From the NCBI RefSeq assembly GCF_047496725.1, contig NC_132981.1, positions 4,120,001-4,184,000 of the forward strand: DNA of 64,000 bases, in the 5' to 3' direction. The stretch's first letter is position 1. Every line of letters starts with the position of its first letter. The notes under the pieces are model-generated. The model saw nothing but the letters and a program-made list of their open reading frames with translations. It made no database searches and had not been told where the DNA came from. The stretch is from Anoplolepis gracilipes (lineage: Eukaryota > Arthropoda > Insecta > Hymenoptera > Formicidae). Positions 36,530 to 49,046 of the stretch are shown here, one piece after another. A program made the position numbers and the translations under genes.

Positions 36530-39500
36530 CGTCATTTTATGTCAAGAATGGTAAAACTATAATAAATAACGCAATTAAACCAACTAAAAGCTTGAACATC
36601 GTGGTTCTTTAGCCATATTTACTTTTTACTGTTTTGACAATAGGAGAGCCTGATTATATATATTTTATTATTTTTAATTTTGATAAAAACTAGTTAAATC
36701 TTTTATCTTGCAAGGAACTTTTTATCTATTATGCTTTGCGATAATATGATAACATCCGCTTTAAAATAATTTCGTTTGAAAAAAAAAAAGAAAAAAAATT
36801 TGTAAAATTGTCCTTCGAGAGTCCTTATACACAGTAAATATTTTTAAAAAATTTTACAAGTTTTGCAAAGGTTAATTCAAAAAAATGAGGAAGACACTGT
36901 ATGTGCGTTTTCTCGACGTCGGCAACACCGTATACAGATATACTTCGTGCTACAAAATATAAAGCATCGAAAGGAGGAGAAAATATCGCAAAAGGCATTT
37001 GCCGTGCCATCGGCGACGATAATAACGATAACATTGATCGTGCGATGTTTATTCAGGCAGGCGCCCTTTCGGAAAAAAGGAATAAAAAAAATATTACAGG
37101 GACAATTTACGTGGCGCGGGTGGAATCGAAAATATCGAGGGTCTACACGGTTCAGCTGACCAGCGATATATACAATATATATAATATGATCGCGATCGCA
37201 GGAATTTAATTCTTTCTCGGTGTTTCAAATCGTCGGCGGTCGCAAGTTAATTTCGACGCGTCGCTGCTTAATAGATAAAAAGCGCCTTGTACAACTGGCG
37301 GCGTGTTATGCGCCAGTTACAGAAACTACCAGTACAGAGAGAACTGAATCCGTGTACCAGAGGGTTTGCCAATTGTACGAGTTAGATAGGTAGGAAGGGT
37401 AGAAGTTGAAAAACAGAAGGGATGCCTAAATGAGCGTCTTCGTGTTTATATCAGCAAAAAATTTCTACCGAAGCCGTTGTATTTGCCGTAGAAAATAGCC
37501 CGGCAAAGTCCCTCATTTACGAAATTTGCACCGTCGCGTCGCGTCGGTTGGGTGAATTAACTAATAATAAGAGAACTAATAATAGAAAGAAGCGTGTATT
37601 GCGCCAACTTTTTATACACGAATTTATATTATTCTGATTGTTATTATTACAAAATATAAAACGCATATCTATTAAATTTATTCAAACAATATTAAAAAAC
37701 ACGTAATAATAATACAGAAAAGAAAATAGAAAGAAAACTTACAATAATGCAAATTTGTATGTAATATATATTCTAAAAGAGATATATTTTTTGTTATTAT
37801 CTAAAATAATGGGCACCATTTTATAGTTTAATTAATATTATATTAATAAATAATATAAATAATAAACATAAATAATTGTTTTATACTTTATTGATATAAT
37901 TGTTGTATAAATATTATTTGTAATATTAATTAAAATATATATAATAATTTCTCTTATTTTTTCATATAATAAAAAATACATCTTTCTTAGAATATATATT
38001 ACATATGAATTTTTATTTTAAGACTCTCAAAATTCATGTTGTTGGCAGTTTAAATATTAAAGACACATTTAAAACGCTTTCTTAATTTCGAATTTTACTT
38101 TCAAACAGAATAATAAATTAGCAGAAAATCTGATCGGGGGAGACCTACATTAACATAAAGAGACGAGAATGATAGAATAGATAGCAAATCATTCCCTCTT
38201 TGTGTATAATTGATAGTATCGAATTCTGTTATAGTCCGAAAAGTGCATCGTTCTGAATGCATCGATCCATACTGATCACGCATAACGATACCATTGATTA
38301 TGCTATATGCACATCCGGTGCTTTTTCCTCCTCCGTTATTTTAACATTATACCTATATACAGAAACGCGTATACGCAGCTCGTGTCAATAGCCGACACGA
38401 GAGGTCAAATTGAGAGAGGTAGCGATTGTTTAAATATTGATAGGTTTTTATCATGTAAAAGATAACATGGAGTTATTTTAAAAGTGTTAGCTTTATTAAA
38501 TTTAATTTATTCTTTTATCAAAAAAATAGAGATTAGTTTATCATATCAAAATATTTTTGTACATTAATAAAATTAATAATAAACAGTGTATGTAAAGATT
38601 AAAGAATAACGGTATAAATAATAATCCATCTCAAATTTTTGCTGTAATAAAATGTCAAAACTTTAAAAACTTTAAATAAAAATTGTATTTTAAAATATAT
38701 GTAACATTTTTGGTATACTTTATATGAACCTCAATCTATTGAAGTTATAAACTACAATCATTTCGCAGGCGATTGTGAATAGTAGACAATATTATTTGTC
38801 ACTGTGGCAATAACATTTTCGCGCAATTTCACAGTCATAACCATAGTAATTACACTTTTTTAATTTTCCTTTTATACTTATATTTTAATAATTAAATTTC
38901 TCTTTCTTCTTCGAAAAATTTGCATTAAAAAAAACGCATATGAAAGATTAAAGATCAGTCTTCCTTCACATTATGATACATACATTTTACACGTGGAGAC
39001 AATATACGAAAACACTATGCGTAAATGTAATCTCTAGATAGGTGCATGTATATGACACGATAAATTATGTTTCGTGTCTCCTACAAAGTAGGAAAATGTC
39101 TGTTATTTCCCTTTTCATTTCTGCAGCGCTATTAACAGCACATTTCCATTACTTGCGTTTCCAGCGTCATGAGTAGTACATTCTGAGCTTTAATAATTTT
39201 CAACATGGTCTTTGCTTTATTTTATGGTAATGCGAAGTTTCAACCGGACGTCACGGTTTTAATAATTTCTAAAATGGCGAATATATTCCATAGCCGGTTT
39301 TTGGAAAGTTTCCGCCATTATACCGGTGCAAATTGTAAAATAGTCGCCTTGCGACTGCTAGAGAGAACAACATCCTAGTGTTTCAATAAGAAGTGACGCA
39401 TGAAAAATGCAAAAATCGATATCGTCCTGTTTTCTTCGTTAAATTTTTATTCCAACTTAACGCGCGAAAACTTTGCACGAGTATTTGCTGCTTAATAATT

Positions 39501-40090
39501 TAAACACTTTTTTCGCAATTTTAGTTATATAATTACTTTAACTTTGGCAATTATAATATCATTTATATTTTATTGATATAAATTTCACTAATTAGTTTAT
39601 GGTAGTATTTTAATTTTTTGTTGGTCTCATCATTTTGATATGCACATAATAAAGCCGAATGAATTATGTTAATTTCCCGATTAACTATTATAATTTTGTT
39701 AGTGAAGTTCTAATCAACGTTACAAAATGTTAATCAGCGGTTGCGCGCATTTACATCTATCTTCCAGATATATTTTTTGCAGCGAAATGTTCACTCGCAC
39801 ATTGTACTACGGTTCGCATGCACGTAAATGTACATTCAGCGCAGTCGGATTGACATTCTATCTAGCCGAACACACTGCGAATAATTCTCAATATAAACTA
39901 GAGAGAGAGGAAGCTTTTAATCGTGTGCCCGGTTATTCCAGGCGGGGGAAATTACAGTCGCCGAGTGGGCGAGATGAAACGAAGAGGAGGAGGGAAAAGG
40001 ATGGAGATCTTGGTAATTGATGCAAATTAAAATTGTAATGAACGCCCAGTCGCGCTTCGACACTGTGAATTAGCGTGAGTGTGGTGATGC
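36530..40090. other. Long spacer, mostly AT-rich
   Basis: Two overlapping plus-strand ORFs of 98-102 codons (36863-37209) and one of 97 codons (39727-40020, real ATG) are present without recognisable domains, promoter or splice support. 37600-38100 and 38450-38760 are almost pure A/T. Nothing else stands out. Confidence 0.5.
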
Positions 40091-40096
40091 ACGCCC

Positions 40097-40098
<2 letters not shown>

Positions 40099-40162
<64 letters not shown>
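40099..40162. repeat. (GA)n microsatellite
   Basis: About 64 bp of GA repeats with one AAAG interruption. It sits about 50 bases upstream of an ATG that opens an exon-like segment, a position compatible with a GAGA-type promoter element. Confidence 0.96.
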
Positions 40163-40214
40163 TACTGCACGATACTTTTCTTCCTTCGTTTTGTTCCTTT
40201 TTGCGATATTCGCG

Positions 40215-40283
40215 ATGACCCGTGTCACTCAGCCTCCGGCGCAGGACCGGGACTTAGTTGTCTGTGTATCTCGAGAGGCAAAG
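40215..40283 (+). CDS. Possible first coding exon
   Basis: ATG at 40215 begins 23 open codons in a locally G+C-rich segment and ends in phase 0 at AAAG followed by GTAAAA, an acceptable donor. The peptide starts MTRVTQPPAQ and has no signal peptide or known motif. The upstream (GA)n array and the abrupt change to AT-rich DNA right after the donor support a promoter-plus-first-exon reading, but the segment is short enough to arise by chance. Confidence 0.2.
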
Positions 40284-40753
40284 GTAAAATTTACATCCCC
40301 TTTCATCGTCTTGAATTTTTGAACGTCAAACTTTTATTTGAGATCTCTTTTTGGGTTAAGACGATACGTGGATAAAGTCGTGTTATTTTATGTATGTATT
40401 GAAAACATTGTGTTTTATTTATCTTACGTACATAGTATATTTCTATTTATCTGATACACTGTCTTTTATATGTATATTTTTCGAAAATATCTGCTCTAAA
40501 TAATAAGAATCTCGAGTAGTAGTAAGGAAATTATAAATTATCTCAAATACCCCTTACATTGCCAAACATCCCTTGTTTAACATTATTAGAGCAATTTTTA
40601 ACGCCTCTGAAACCGACCCTGCCTCGGTGTTACTGAGGCGACCTTCTCCTGCATTTCTTGGCAGTGCTCGATGTAGAATCCACACCATTGGCGAATCGAG
40701 AGCACCAAACTAGGACGTGCCCGGAATTCGCCGACTGGATTCATTTACGGTCC

Positions 40754-40830
40754 GCCGAGTGATAAGAATTTAATCGCGTATTAACATAAGCCAAAGTTGC
40801 AGCTATCGGGGATTTGGAGAACGTGTTATC
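40754..40830 (+). repeat. Diverged duplication, copy 1
   Basis: Aligns with 41386-41470 in the same orientation through GATAAGARTTTAATCGCRTATTAAYATAA and then CTATC.G.....TGGARAAC. The 5' part is highly similar, the rest diverged. Confidence 0.6.
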
Positions 40831-41385
40831 GAGCGCTCTGTAAGTTCGTGAGGCATCTACGTGACGTGGGAACAACTCCAGCAACTCTCTTATTTCAAAT
40901 ATTTTTCTCTTTTTACTTTATCTTTTGCTTTACCTATTAGGAAATCGGTACTGATCTTGAGTAGCAAATTTGTAGATGCAGAGAGTCTTAAAACTCACGG
41001 CTTTAATTTTAATAAGATTCTCTGATGAATTTCTAAACAATTTTGTTTTGATATAAACATTGAAGATTAAACTGGAAGTCTTGACATTACAAGTAAAAGA
41101 ATATGTAAGACACATATAAATTATAGAAATATAAAATACATCAAAAATATAAAAAAGATTTTAATCATAGTTTAAATAATAATTTGTCTCGCGTTACAAG
41201 AATAACTGGAAAATAGTTTTATTTCAATCTTTTGAGAAAAAAGATTTATGCTGTTTTAATAAAAACAATATTTTTTTTTTTCTGAAAAAGCAATATCATT
41301 TTATTTATCTCTAATGGAATAACTACGGAAATGAATCATCTTGGATACTAATTGCAGAAAAGAGTTCTGGCACAATAGAGCTATG

Positions 41386-41470
41386 CGCACGATAAGAGTT
41401 TAATCGCATATTAATATAAACTTGGGCTACAAATCAGGATGCTATCCGAGTATCTGGAAAACTTGACAAT
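41386..41470 (+). repeat. Diverged duplication, copy 2
   Basis: Partner of 40754-40830, described there, about 630 bases downstream. Confidence 0.6.
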
Positions 41471-41737
41471 GCGTAACTTCTTAAAATAGTTTAATGATCC
41501 ACAAAGAATATATATGAGCTACGGAAGAGAAAATTCACTTGATAATTTTGCTTGAGAAATTCGCTAGATTTGTCTTCATTTCTGTGTACATAATACTGTG
41601 TTTAATTCGCTTATAAAGCATCAATAATAATAAGAAGCCTTTAAAATATATACAAAGAGAAAAAGTCTATATTAAATCAAAATTAATTGTTTTAAAAATT
41701 ATTAAATAACCAGTGCACTACTGTGTTAGATTTAAAA

Positions 41738-41746
<9 letters not shown>

Positions 41747-41794
<48 letters not shown>
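41747..41794. repeat. (TA)n microsatellite
   Basis: An A run of 13 followed by about 48 bp of TA dinucleotides. Confidence 0.96.
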
Positions 41795-41802
<8 letters not shown>

Positions 41803-43324
41803 ATAATCTTGTATTTCTTCAAATTATATACGAACAACTCTCATCATATATTATATATTAAGTAATTATAAAATAATTCTTGGCTGGCTAATAATTTTTT
41901 AATTGCGAAAAGAAACGCATTCATTATATGTCAATTTTATAATCATTATCTTGCGAGTAGAAAACGTGTTCTAATAAAACTTATATCTTCCGGTGCCAGC
42001 ATTTGTTAGTAACTGTCGGCCTTTATTCAAGTGTGTCCTCTCGCGTCTATACATATATTCTTCTCGTTCCCATTCCTATTTTCTTGCAGTTTGACTGCAC
42101 GGACGTTTAGATACGTTTCATAAGTTATCTTCATTTTCCCAGAATTTTACTTGACAAAATTGGGTATTATCTCGTAGCAATTTCGCGAGTGGATCTCTTA
42201 TTACTTCGTTACGTTTCGTGCAAGAATAGTTTCCACTGTTGTCTGTATTTTTGTTTAACTCATCATATTGTATTCTCGTGGTCTAATTTCTCTGTACATT
42301 CGTGTATATATAACTGTTTTATTTACCATAGTCATGCATTTGCGGAGATATTTTTGCATTTTCAGATGAATTGCATTTTTTCCCAATTCATTTGCGACGC
42401 AGCAAAACAGATTGGTTAATCATCTGCTAAAAATTGCAATTTTGATATTCTCCGATCAAATCATGATGCGTGAAATGATAATGATGCTGATTATTAATGA
42501 CTGAATTAATGAAACCCATTTAATCTGTACGAGCAATTATTTTAATGTATGATATTAGGTTCATTAGTATGACCATTTCGTATCCGATTATATTTTATAA
42601 TCCTATTGTGGTTTCGATTGTTTCACCTTTGATTTCTCTGTCTGGTAATCGCAAATTATTGGCGAAATAATAATTAATTGAAGTACAATTTTACATAGAT
42701 TATATTTTGTTATGATGTAAGCTTATATCTGTTAAAGAAAGATAATAAAAGATATTTTTAGAAAGGCGAGACAGTCACATTTTTTTTTTTTTACAAAAAG
42801 AAAAATTGAAGAAGTAATTTCCTCTGCATATATGTATGGTTATGTCTATGTGAAATGTCGGCCTATAAAATTAAAAATGGCTAATAATATTACACTATTA
42901 TTTATGATAGATCTGTGAATAAATTGTTACAGCATTGGCAATTTAATATTCGATTCGGTTTTATATTTTGAGAAATTTTTACTGACACATTTCAATTGTT
43001 TGAAGAAATTACGGTTGTAATTTTCAAATTTGTATTTTTTAAATAATATGTTATTAGCGACTATTCTCTTATCTATTATGTATTTTAATTATATATTCTA
43101 TTCTGTTATCAAATTTTAGTAGTTGTAGAAAAAAGGATTATATTAAGACAAGTTATAGATTTACAAAACATTATTTATGCACGAAACTCTACAATTTTTT
43201 ACACGGTACTAATAAAATTTCGTTAAAAATAGAAAAATAATAATTTCATCGATAATATTATATTGCTTTAATTTCCAAAGATATACTTGTCCTATTTTAT
43301 TATTGCAAATTTAAGATATTTCTA

Positions 43325-43664
43325 GACGATATTATCTTCTTATTATACCTCTATTTAACATGTGTGATCTCTCTTGTAGAAAAACTAATATAATAACTCT
43401 ATTGATTAAATAATACACACAAACATATATATACATATGTATATATATGTTTGTGTGTATTATTTAATCAATAGAGTTATTATATTAGTTTTAAAATTAG
43501 TTTGCAATTTAAGCAGATAACATTTAATTATTTATACTCGCCTATAATTGGATTTTGTGTTAAAAATTAATTTAATTATAGTAATGAGAATGTTCTTAAA
43601 TAAGATGTTCTACAAGAAAGATCACACATGTATAATATAGGTATAATAAGAAGATAATATTGTA
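43325..43664. repeat. Nested foldback around a perfect palindrome
   Basis: Outer arms 43331-43380 and 43609-43658 are inverted copies differing at 4 of 50 positions. They share TCTACAAG, GATCACACATGT and GGTATAATAAGAAGATAAT. Immediately inside the left arm lies the perfect palindrome 43381-43492. A 116-base unpaired segment (43493-43608) then separates it from the right outer arm. Similarity fades outside 43325 and 43664, where a (TA)n array begins. The layout A-B-B'-C-A' fits a foldback element with an insertion or asymmetric centre. No open frame lies inside. I see no clear target-site duplication. Confidence 0.85.
43381..43492. repeat. Perfect 112-bp palindrome, no spacer
   Basis: Two 56-base arms are exact reverse complements about a centre between 43436 and 43437 (core ATACATATGTAT). 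The arms run from AAAACTAATATAATAACTCT through ATTGATTAAATAATACACAC to the centre. Pairing stops at the next base outward on each side. Spacer-free palindromes this long are normally unstable and can extrude as cruciforms. Either it is young, it is kept identical by gene conversion, or it is an assembly or amplification artefact. See the enclosing foldback. Confidence 0.95.
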
Positions 43665-43666
43665 TG

Positions 43667-43711
<45 letters not shown>
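43664..43711. repeat. (TA)n microsatellite
   Basis: TA repeats abutting the right outer arm of the foldback. Confidence 0.93.
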
Positions 43712-43713
<2 letters not shown>

Positions 43714-43784
43714 AATAAATGAAATCAGTGCTCTCTTAAATATAAATTAAGAACAATAAATTACAAACGGCAATGGAGAGCAAA

Positions 43785-43832
43785 AATATGTATATATATA
43801 TATATACATATATACATATACACATATATATA
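43785..43832. repeat. TA/CATA repeat
   Basis: TATATA with CATA interruptions. It supplies the Tyr/Ile start of an overlapping ORF. Confidence 0.9.
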
Positions 43833-44092
43833 AATTTAGGAATATTTATTAGGAAAATTTGGAATATATTTTTCCAACCGCGCAATAGAACTTATTTATG
43901 GACAATGAATTTTTTGCTAACGACTACAAATAATTATATCACATCAAATCCGCAACAAATAAATAATTGCAACATGTTTACTTCATGTTTCATAAAAAAA
44001 AGAGGAAAGAGAGAGTTTAAAAATGTATAATAAAAATATGAATGTATAATACGACATATAATAAAGAAATATATAAGAGAATATAAAGATAT

Positions 44093-44094
<2 letters not shown>

Positions 44095-44132
<38 letters not shown>
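44095..44132. repeat. (TA)n microsatellite
   Basis: Uninterrupted TA dinucleotides over about 38 bp. Confidence 0.95.
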
Positions 44133-44136
<4 letters not shown>

Positions 44137-44249
44137 TTTTATAAGGATATATTATACATATCTCAGAAGAAATGTAATTATTGTCATATAAGAAACTCTG
44201 CCTTTCTCTTTTCTCTCTAAATAAAAAAACAAAACACAAATATTTGCAG

Positions 44250-44387
44250 ACGGAGGAACAAAATTGCTTAACTAAGACCTTAATGAGCAGATCTTCCCTC
44301 TCAACGCGCTGTCTGTACAGGATGGAAAATCGGAGACGGGATCCTTTAAACGAACCCCGGCGCAGTGACGATGAAAAGCTAACGAAG
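44250..44387 (+). CDS. Possible internal coding exon, phase 0-0
   Basis: A 138-base (46-codon) segment with no stop in its frame, bounded by ATTTGCAG on the left and AAG followed by GTTTGT on the right. Its G+C and CpG content is clearly above the AT-rich flanks. The encoded segment is polar and basic, with MENRRRDPLNEPRRSDDEKL near its end, and matches no family I know. Both ends are in phase 0, compatible with the exon-like segments at 40215-40283 and 49820-49921. The pyrimidine tract before the acceptor is weak, which lowers confidence. Confidence 0.22.
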
Positions 44388-44530
44388 GTTTGTCAAAGGA
44401 TGAATTCGTTTCGCTCTCTTTATGCTATACAAGTTATTCCGACATTCCAACACTCTCAAAATATCAAATATCAAGCTGTATGACTGTATCTTTAATAGAA
44501 TAATATCTGAAAAATTAACTAGTCAAGTTA

Positions 44531-44657
44531 CTTGATAATATGATTATGCCATGAAAATTATATTTGACGCTTATATGCAATTTTTTAATTATTACTTGAT
44601 ATTATTATGTCATAAAAATCATATTTGACGGTTATATGGAATTTTTTAATTATTATT
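44531..44657 (+). repeat. Tandem duplication, 64-bp unit
   Basis: Two adjacent copies (44531-44594 and 44595-44657) share CTTGATA.., ATTATGYCAT, ATATTTGACG and ATTTTTTAATTATTA. They differ by a few substitutions and small indels. Confidence 0.85.
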
Positions 44658-44735
44658 AGCTTGCAACTTGTATGATATAATTCTAGTTTTCAGCAATATA
44701 TGTAAATTACAAAATTGTTAATTTTTCTTTTTCAG

Positions 44736-46830
44736 ACTGATGTTTGAAACGCGCACAGTTTGTCTAGTAGAATTTCAAAGAAAGGGAACAAACTACAAGT
44801 TTTGAGAATAGTCAAACAATTCTTACATTCTCTCATTCATTACATAGTAGATACGTTTAACAGTAAAGACTCTAACAAGCTAAAGTGGCAGCAATCTAGC
44901 TTTATCTGCGCTTAACGTTCGCATGACCTACAAAACTATTGGCTGTTCCAGATCTTTATCCAATTTTGCCTAGAAACTTAATCCAATATCAAATTTTTAG
45001 TGCGTTTGAACATAAGAAGTGAAGGAATTTAAAGAATCGGGAACATTTGTAATTTGAATTTTACGACCTTTTTGTTCTTCAATTTAAGTTAAAAATATTT
45101 TAAGAACTTTTTTCAATTAGATAACTAAAGACTTATAATAATTATTAACAAAGCATTTTTTATGATTATAATTAAGATGTAAAAAACCGGCAAACATTAG
45201 ATATAAAAATCTCTTTATTATATTATTAAATATTATTATATTATTATAAATATTACATATACTATAAGAGATTTTATTATTACTTTTGAAATTATGTTGT
45301 TTTAATTCTTACACATAAAAATATATATTTTGTTATACATGTAATAATATCACATCAAAATATATGTAGACATATTAAAAGTATATGCTAGACTTAATGA
45401 GTGTTTTCCGCGCGTTTTTTTTTTATTATATATAACATAAAAGAGCAAAGAAAATCTTTTTCTCATCAAGCGAGGTGATGAGATGAACCAGATAGCGGAC
45501 CAAGAACAGAAAAATTCCAAAGAGAAAAGAAAATGTCAAAAACTCGTGGAGTTGTTCGAGCGCATAGTTTTAGTTTGTTCGTTACACAAGTTCGGTTTGT
45601 TTGTTACATAAAATTGACATAGTACTCCAAAGCCATCCGTTGAAATAAAATCATTCTTCGTTCTTTCACACGACAATATTTTTACTGGAAACCGGAAGTT
45701 CTTATGTTGTCTCCTGCGCGCTTGATTCGCGTTTTACTAATATAAGAACGAAACAGTGTTTTAATAAGATAAGCAAGACTCGACAGAAATTAAATCTCAT
45801 TCAACCATTGAGTTCGACCATTACTTCTCTTGTACTTCTATTTTTGGAAATAAAATATGTAAATATATTATATAGCGCTTAAATATATTTTATAATATAT
45901 ATTTACGTATTATATTTGCAAAGTATTATATAGTACATAATGTTATAAATTAATATTTATCTATTATAAATTAAATTATATATTAAATTATAAATTAGGA
46001 TAAGTATTATGTATATATGTATACTAGAAATTAATAATCTAAAAAATCTAAAATTTTGTTGGACAAAATTTAAAATTTAATGTTTTATTTAATATTATTG
46101 ACACGTGAATATCTATATATAAATTATATATATTTTCTGTATTTTTGTTAATATATTTTCTGTATTAATTTTTTTTAATCAAAATATAAACATATGTATA
46201 TCTCAAATTTTTGTCGTAAATGTTAGATATTTCGAAAGCGCAATAGTTTTCTAAAGAGCTGAATTTTGCACATTGAATAAATTTAGCACACTTTACAAAT
46301 ATGTCGCTATTTCGCATAGCATCCCATTCTTTATCTTGCTTACATTTTTATCTCACTAGTTCCTGCTTATCTCGCAAAGCTAGGATCTAATCTGCGATGT
46401 AAAGCCGATTCAGTATGATCAAAAGATTCATCCAAAAAGCTATAAATAACAGTCTCCATTTTCTACGAATTGCATCGATCGATGGGCATCTTTTCGCAAA
46501 GGAATTCAACGGTACTTTGTCGGTGATATATTATCGGCGTTTACGTATCCTGACCTCTTGTTTATCTCCAGCAGTTATCCTCGAACTAGATAATCGAAAA
46601 TCCCTTGTTAAATGTATCTATCTAACTAAAGTAATCTATTATTTGAAGCATCATTAAGAGATTTTACATCGAATCGTCAAATTGCAACACAGTCGAGATT
46701 GCATTTATTAAATTTCTAAAACATTTTTTGCAAAATTAAATGTTTACAAATAACTGTAGTAATTCTGTATTGTTTGTTGTAAATATTTAAAAAATTGTGT
46801 AAACATTGTAATATATAAATATATTTCTAT
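44736..46830. other. Spacer after a strong 3' splice site
   Basis: TTAATTTTTCTTTTTCAG ends at 44735 and is a good acceptor. In phase 0 the following codons stop after three residues, so it would be a terminal or untranslated exon. The remainder is AT-rich with one related repeat copy at 45837-45919. The 80-codon ORF at 46415-46657 has a real ATG but no other support. Confidence 0.45.
45837..45919 (+). repeat. Copy of the 46.9-kb inner palindrome
   Basis: Matches 46919-47001 over its length: CTATTTT, ATGTAAATATATT, a GCGC-bearing centre, TAAATATATT, TATTTACRTATTATATTT. It is partly self-complementary like its partner and lacks the outer arms, which suggests a mobile or duplicated AT-rich palindrome unit. 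Confidence 0.65.
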
Positions 46831-46836
46831 AGATTA

Positions 46837-47042
46837 TATAAATGTAATGGCATAAAATTAAAACTGCATCGTTATGTCGGATTAAAAGTTACAAATTGAC
46901 TATTGATTTTCTGTGCATTCCTATTTTCTGAAATATAATATGTAAATATATTTTATGCGCGTAAATATATTCCATAATATATTTACATATTATATTTTAG
47001 AAAATAACGATGCAGTTTCAATTTCACACCATTATATTTATG
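46837..47042. repeat. Nested inverted repeat, MITE-like
   Basis: Two inverted repeats lie one inside the other. The outer arms 46837-46875 and 47004-47042 match at 33 of 39 positions and share AAACTGCATCGTTAT exactly. All six differences are transitions. The inner arms 46923-46952 and 46976-47005 match at 29 of 30 (ATTTTCTRAAATATAATATG and onward). About 47 unpaired bases lie between the left arms and almost none between the right arms. There is no coding content. This size and organisation fit a decayed foldback or MITE; no target duplication was identified. Confidence 0.8.
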
Positions 47043-47148
47043 TAGTTCATATAAATATATTCATATGATAGAGATTAAAAGTTTTCAAACGGAAATAAAC
47101 TTGCACGGGTGGATAATTAAAAAAAAATTGAATGGAGAGATTTGAAGA

Positions 47149-47190
47149 TATATATATATATATATATGTATATAAAATATATATAAAAGT
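47149..47190. repeat. Imperfect (TA)n
   Basis: TA repeats with a G and AAA interruption. Confidence 0.88.
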
Positions 47191-47239
47191 AGATTGAGCG
47201 CAGCGATTACAATTAATCGAGGGAAGAAATGACGTTTCT

Positions 47240-47820
47240 CTCCGATCGAGGAAAAAAAAGGAATTAACCGTGCGATCGGTTATTCGAATCTATTTTCCGG
47301 ATCACGTGCGCGACGACGGTATCGCCGGCCCGAAACGCACTCTCGAAACGAGTGTAAGCAGCGAGATTGAGTTTTGCGGAATCGCTCCTCGTTTACCGCG
47401 CAAAATCTCCATCAAATTCCATCAGATTCGGCGATCGAGCCCGAGCGATTCGATGGCAACGTTTATACCGTCGAAGACGAGGGCCCGCTCGCTCGCTCAG
47501 TCTATTTGTCACCGATTGATTTGATTCGCGGACGGTCGCGCTACCAGCTATCCGCTCGATCTGCCAGAGATTAGGTCCGGCGGCATTCCCAAAATCCAGA
47601 CGGCCGGTAGAGCTATCCGGGCAATGCGCTCCATCGAATCCCGTCGAATGTCGCTGCATTTCTCGCGACAGTAAAATCGAGTCTCGCAGATGGATCCGCG
47701 CCAATCCCGAGTAAGCGGACAAATGTTTTACGCGTATCGCTTCCTGTACAAGTGACGCGCCATGTAGGCATATTATGCGGTGACGAAAAACGCCAAATGA
47801 ATTCTTTATCACCATCTTTT
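47240..47820. other. CpG-dense block
   Basis: A strong CpG enrichment after AT-rich flanks. Frames are open on both strands (140 codons on minus at 47393-47815, 84 and 66 on plus). As in the other CpG blocks, simultaneous openness argues against any one of them. Regulatory use is possible. Confidence 0.4.
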
Positions 47821-49040
47821 TACGCTCTCCCGTTCGCTTCGAGTCCTCTCCAATCTTTTATCTTTCCGTTACATGAGATTTGCATTATCGCTACGCTTTT
47901 CTCAGCATAATAAAAATATAATTATAAATTTTTATCGTAGAAGAATGTTTTTTATCTTTAGTTTCTTCTTAGAAAGAATGTGTGATGTAACTGTCAAGAT
48001 ATAATGCAATGCTTTATTTTACACACAACCTGTCCTCCTCACTTTCTCTTTCCATCCAGTATAACTTCCATTCGCTAGATTCGTCTGTTTATATTTTTCC
48101 TCTGTCATTCTTCTTCCTAATATATCCCATTACTCTTTGACTTCTCTTCTTTTCGCTTTTCCTTTTTTATACCAGCATTGTATATTCTCTCGTAAAAATA
48201 TAGGAGATATTACAATACGTCAATCTGTCTCCTTCATTTGCCAGAAACATTTTACTCTACTTTTAAGCCATTTCGTAAAAGAAATGACAATTTTTTTTAT
48301 ACATTTAGACATAGAATAGTATATATATATATATATAATTGTGTTTTAGCGATGGAAATAAACGAAAAACAAAAGGCTGGAGAAAGGATGAAATTAATAA
48401 AAATTATTTGTCTTGTTTTTTACAGGTGGCCAAAATAAGTTATGGCGTAGTGCGTTAAATTGACCGCATCAGGTTAATGACATCAGAATCGCGTTCGGGA
48501 ACTTTAACCAAAGGGCACCGAATGCAGAATTAAATTTAAGCGAGATGAAACGAGCCGCAAAGGACGCGGACTGAAAATGCGGTGCATGCTGCTTTTAACG
48601 CGTTACGAGAAACATGGACAGCGAAAACTCGCGGGTCGCAGAGATAAACACACGAACGAACGTTGCGTAAAGATTTAAACGATAAATCGTACTCGTAGAG
48701 CACTTTAAATTTCTCTTATATTGTGACATTAAAATCTCAATATTCGTACCCTTAATAAAATCGCGAATTAAAAACTTACATTTATGGCATTTAATTATTC
48801 AATCACTGTCCGACTTTATTTCCGGAATAAAAATTATGTTTATTATTTCTAAAATATTTCCATCCATAAAAGTTTTCACTTAATTGTAAACTTGAGCAAT
48901 TATCTGTCGACTACATTATTAACATCCGATCATAACGTTCATATATATATATAATAGACAAATAATTACTTTTATTAATTAAGAACTGAAGTTTTCAATA
49001 AAAAATAAGAATCACCGAGATTATCGCACAAACGGTGAAG
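47821..49040. other. Spacer with one strong acceptor
   Basis: Mixed to AT-rich. TTATTTGTCTTGTTTTTTACAG ends at 48425 and is a strong 3' splice site on the plus strand; the following phase-0 reading stops after ten codons. No gene is otherwise seen. Confidence 0.45.
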
Positions 49041-49046
49041 GAGGAA

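Larger units (their letters stand above)
40284..43320. other. Spacer or intron-like region
   Basis: After a CpG-rich patch (40560-40870) this is AT-rich. It contains a diverged duplication pair, a (TA)n array and one textbook 3' splice site at 42089 (CCCATTCCTATTTTCTTGCAG). The reading after that acceptor meets a stop within seven codons in phase 0. The 76-codon ORF at 42189-42419 is Phe/Cys/Ser-rich and not convincing. Confidence 0.45.

Noticed and set aside
39727..40020. 97-codon ORF with a true ATG
   Set aside because: No recognisable domain, promoter or polyadenylation context. Its C-terminal half lies in a G/A-rich stretch next to the (GA)n array.
47393..47815. 140-codon minus-strand ORF
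   Set aside because: CpG-rich and open on both strands. No recognisable motif and no splice context.
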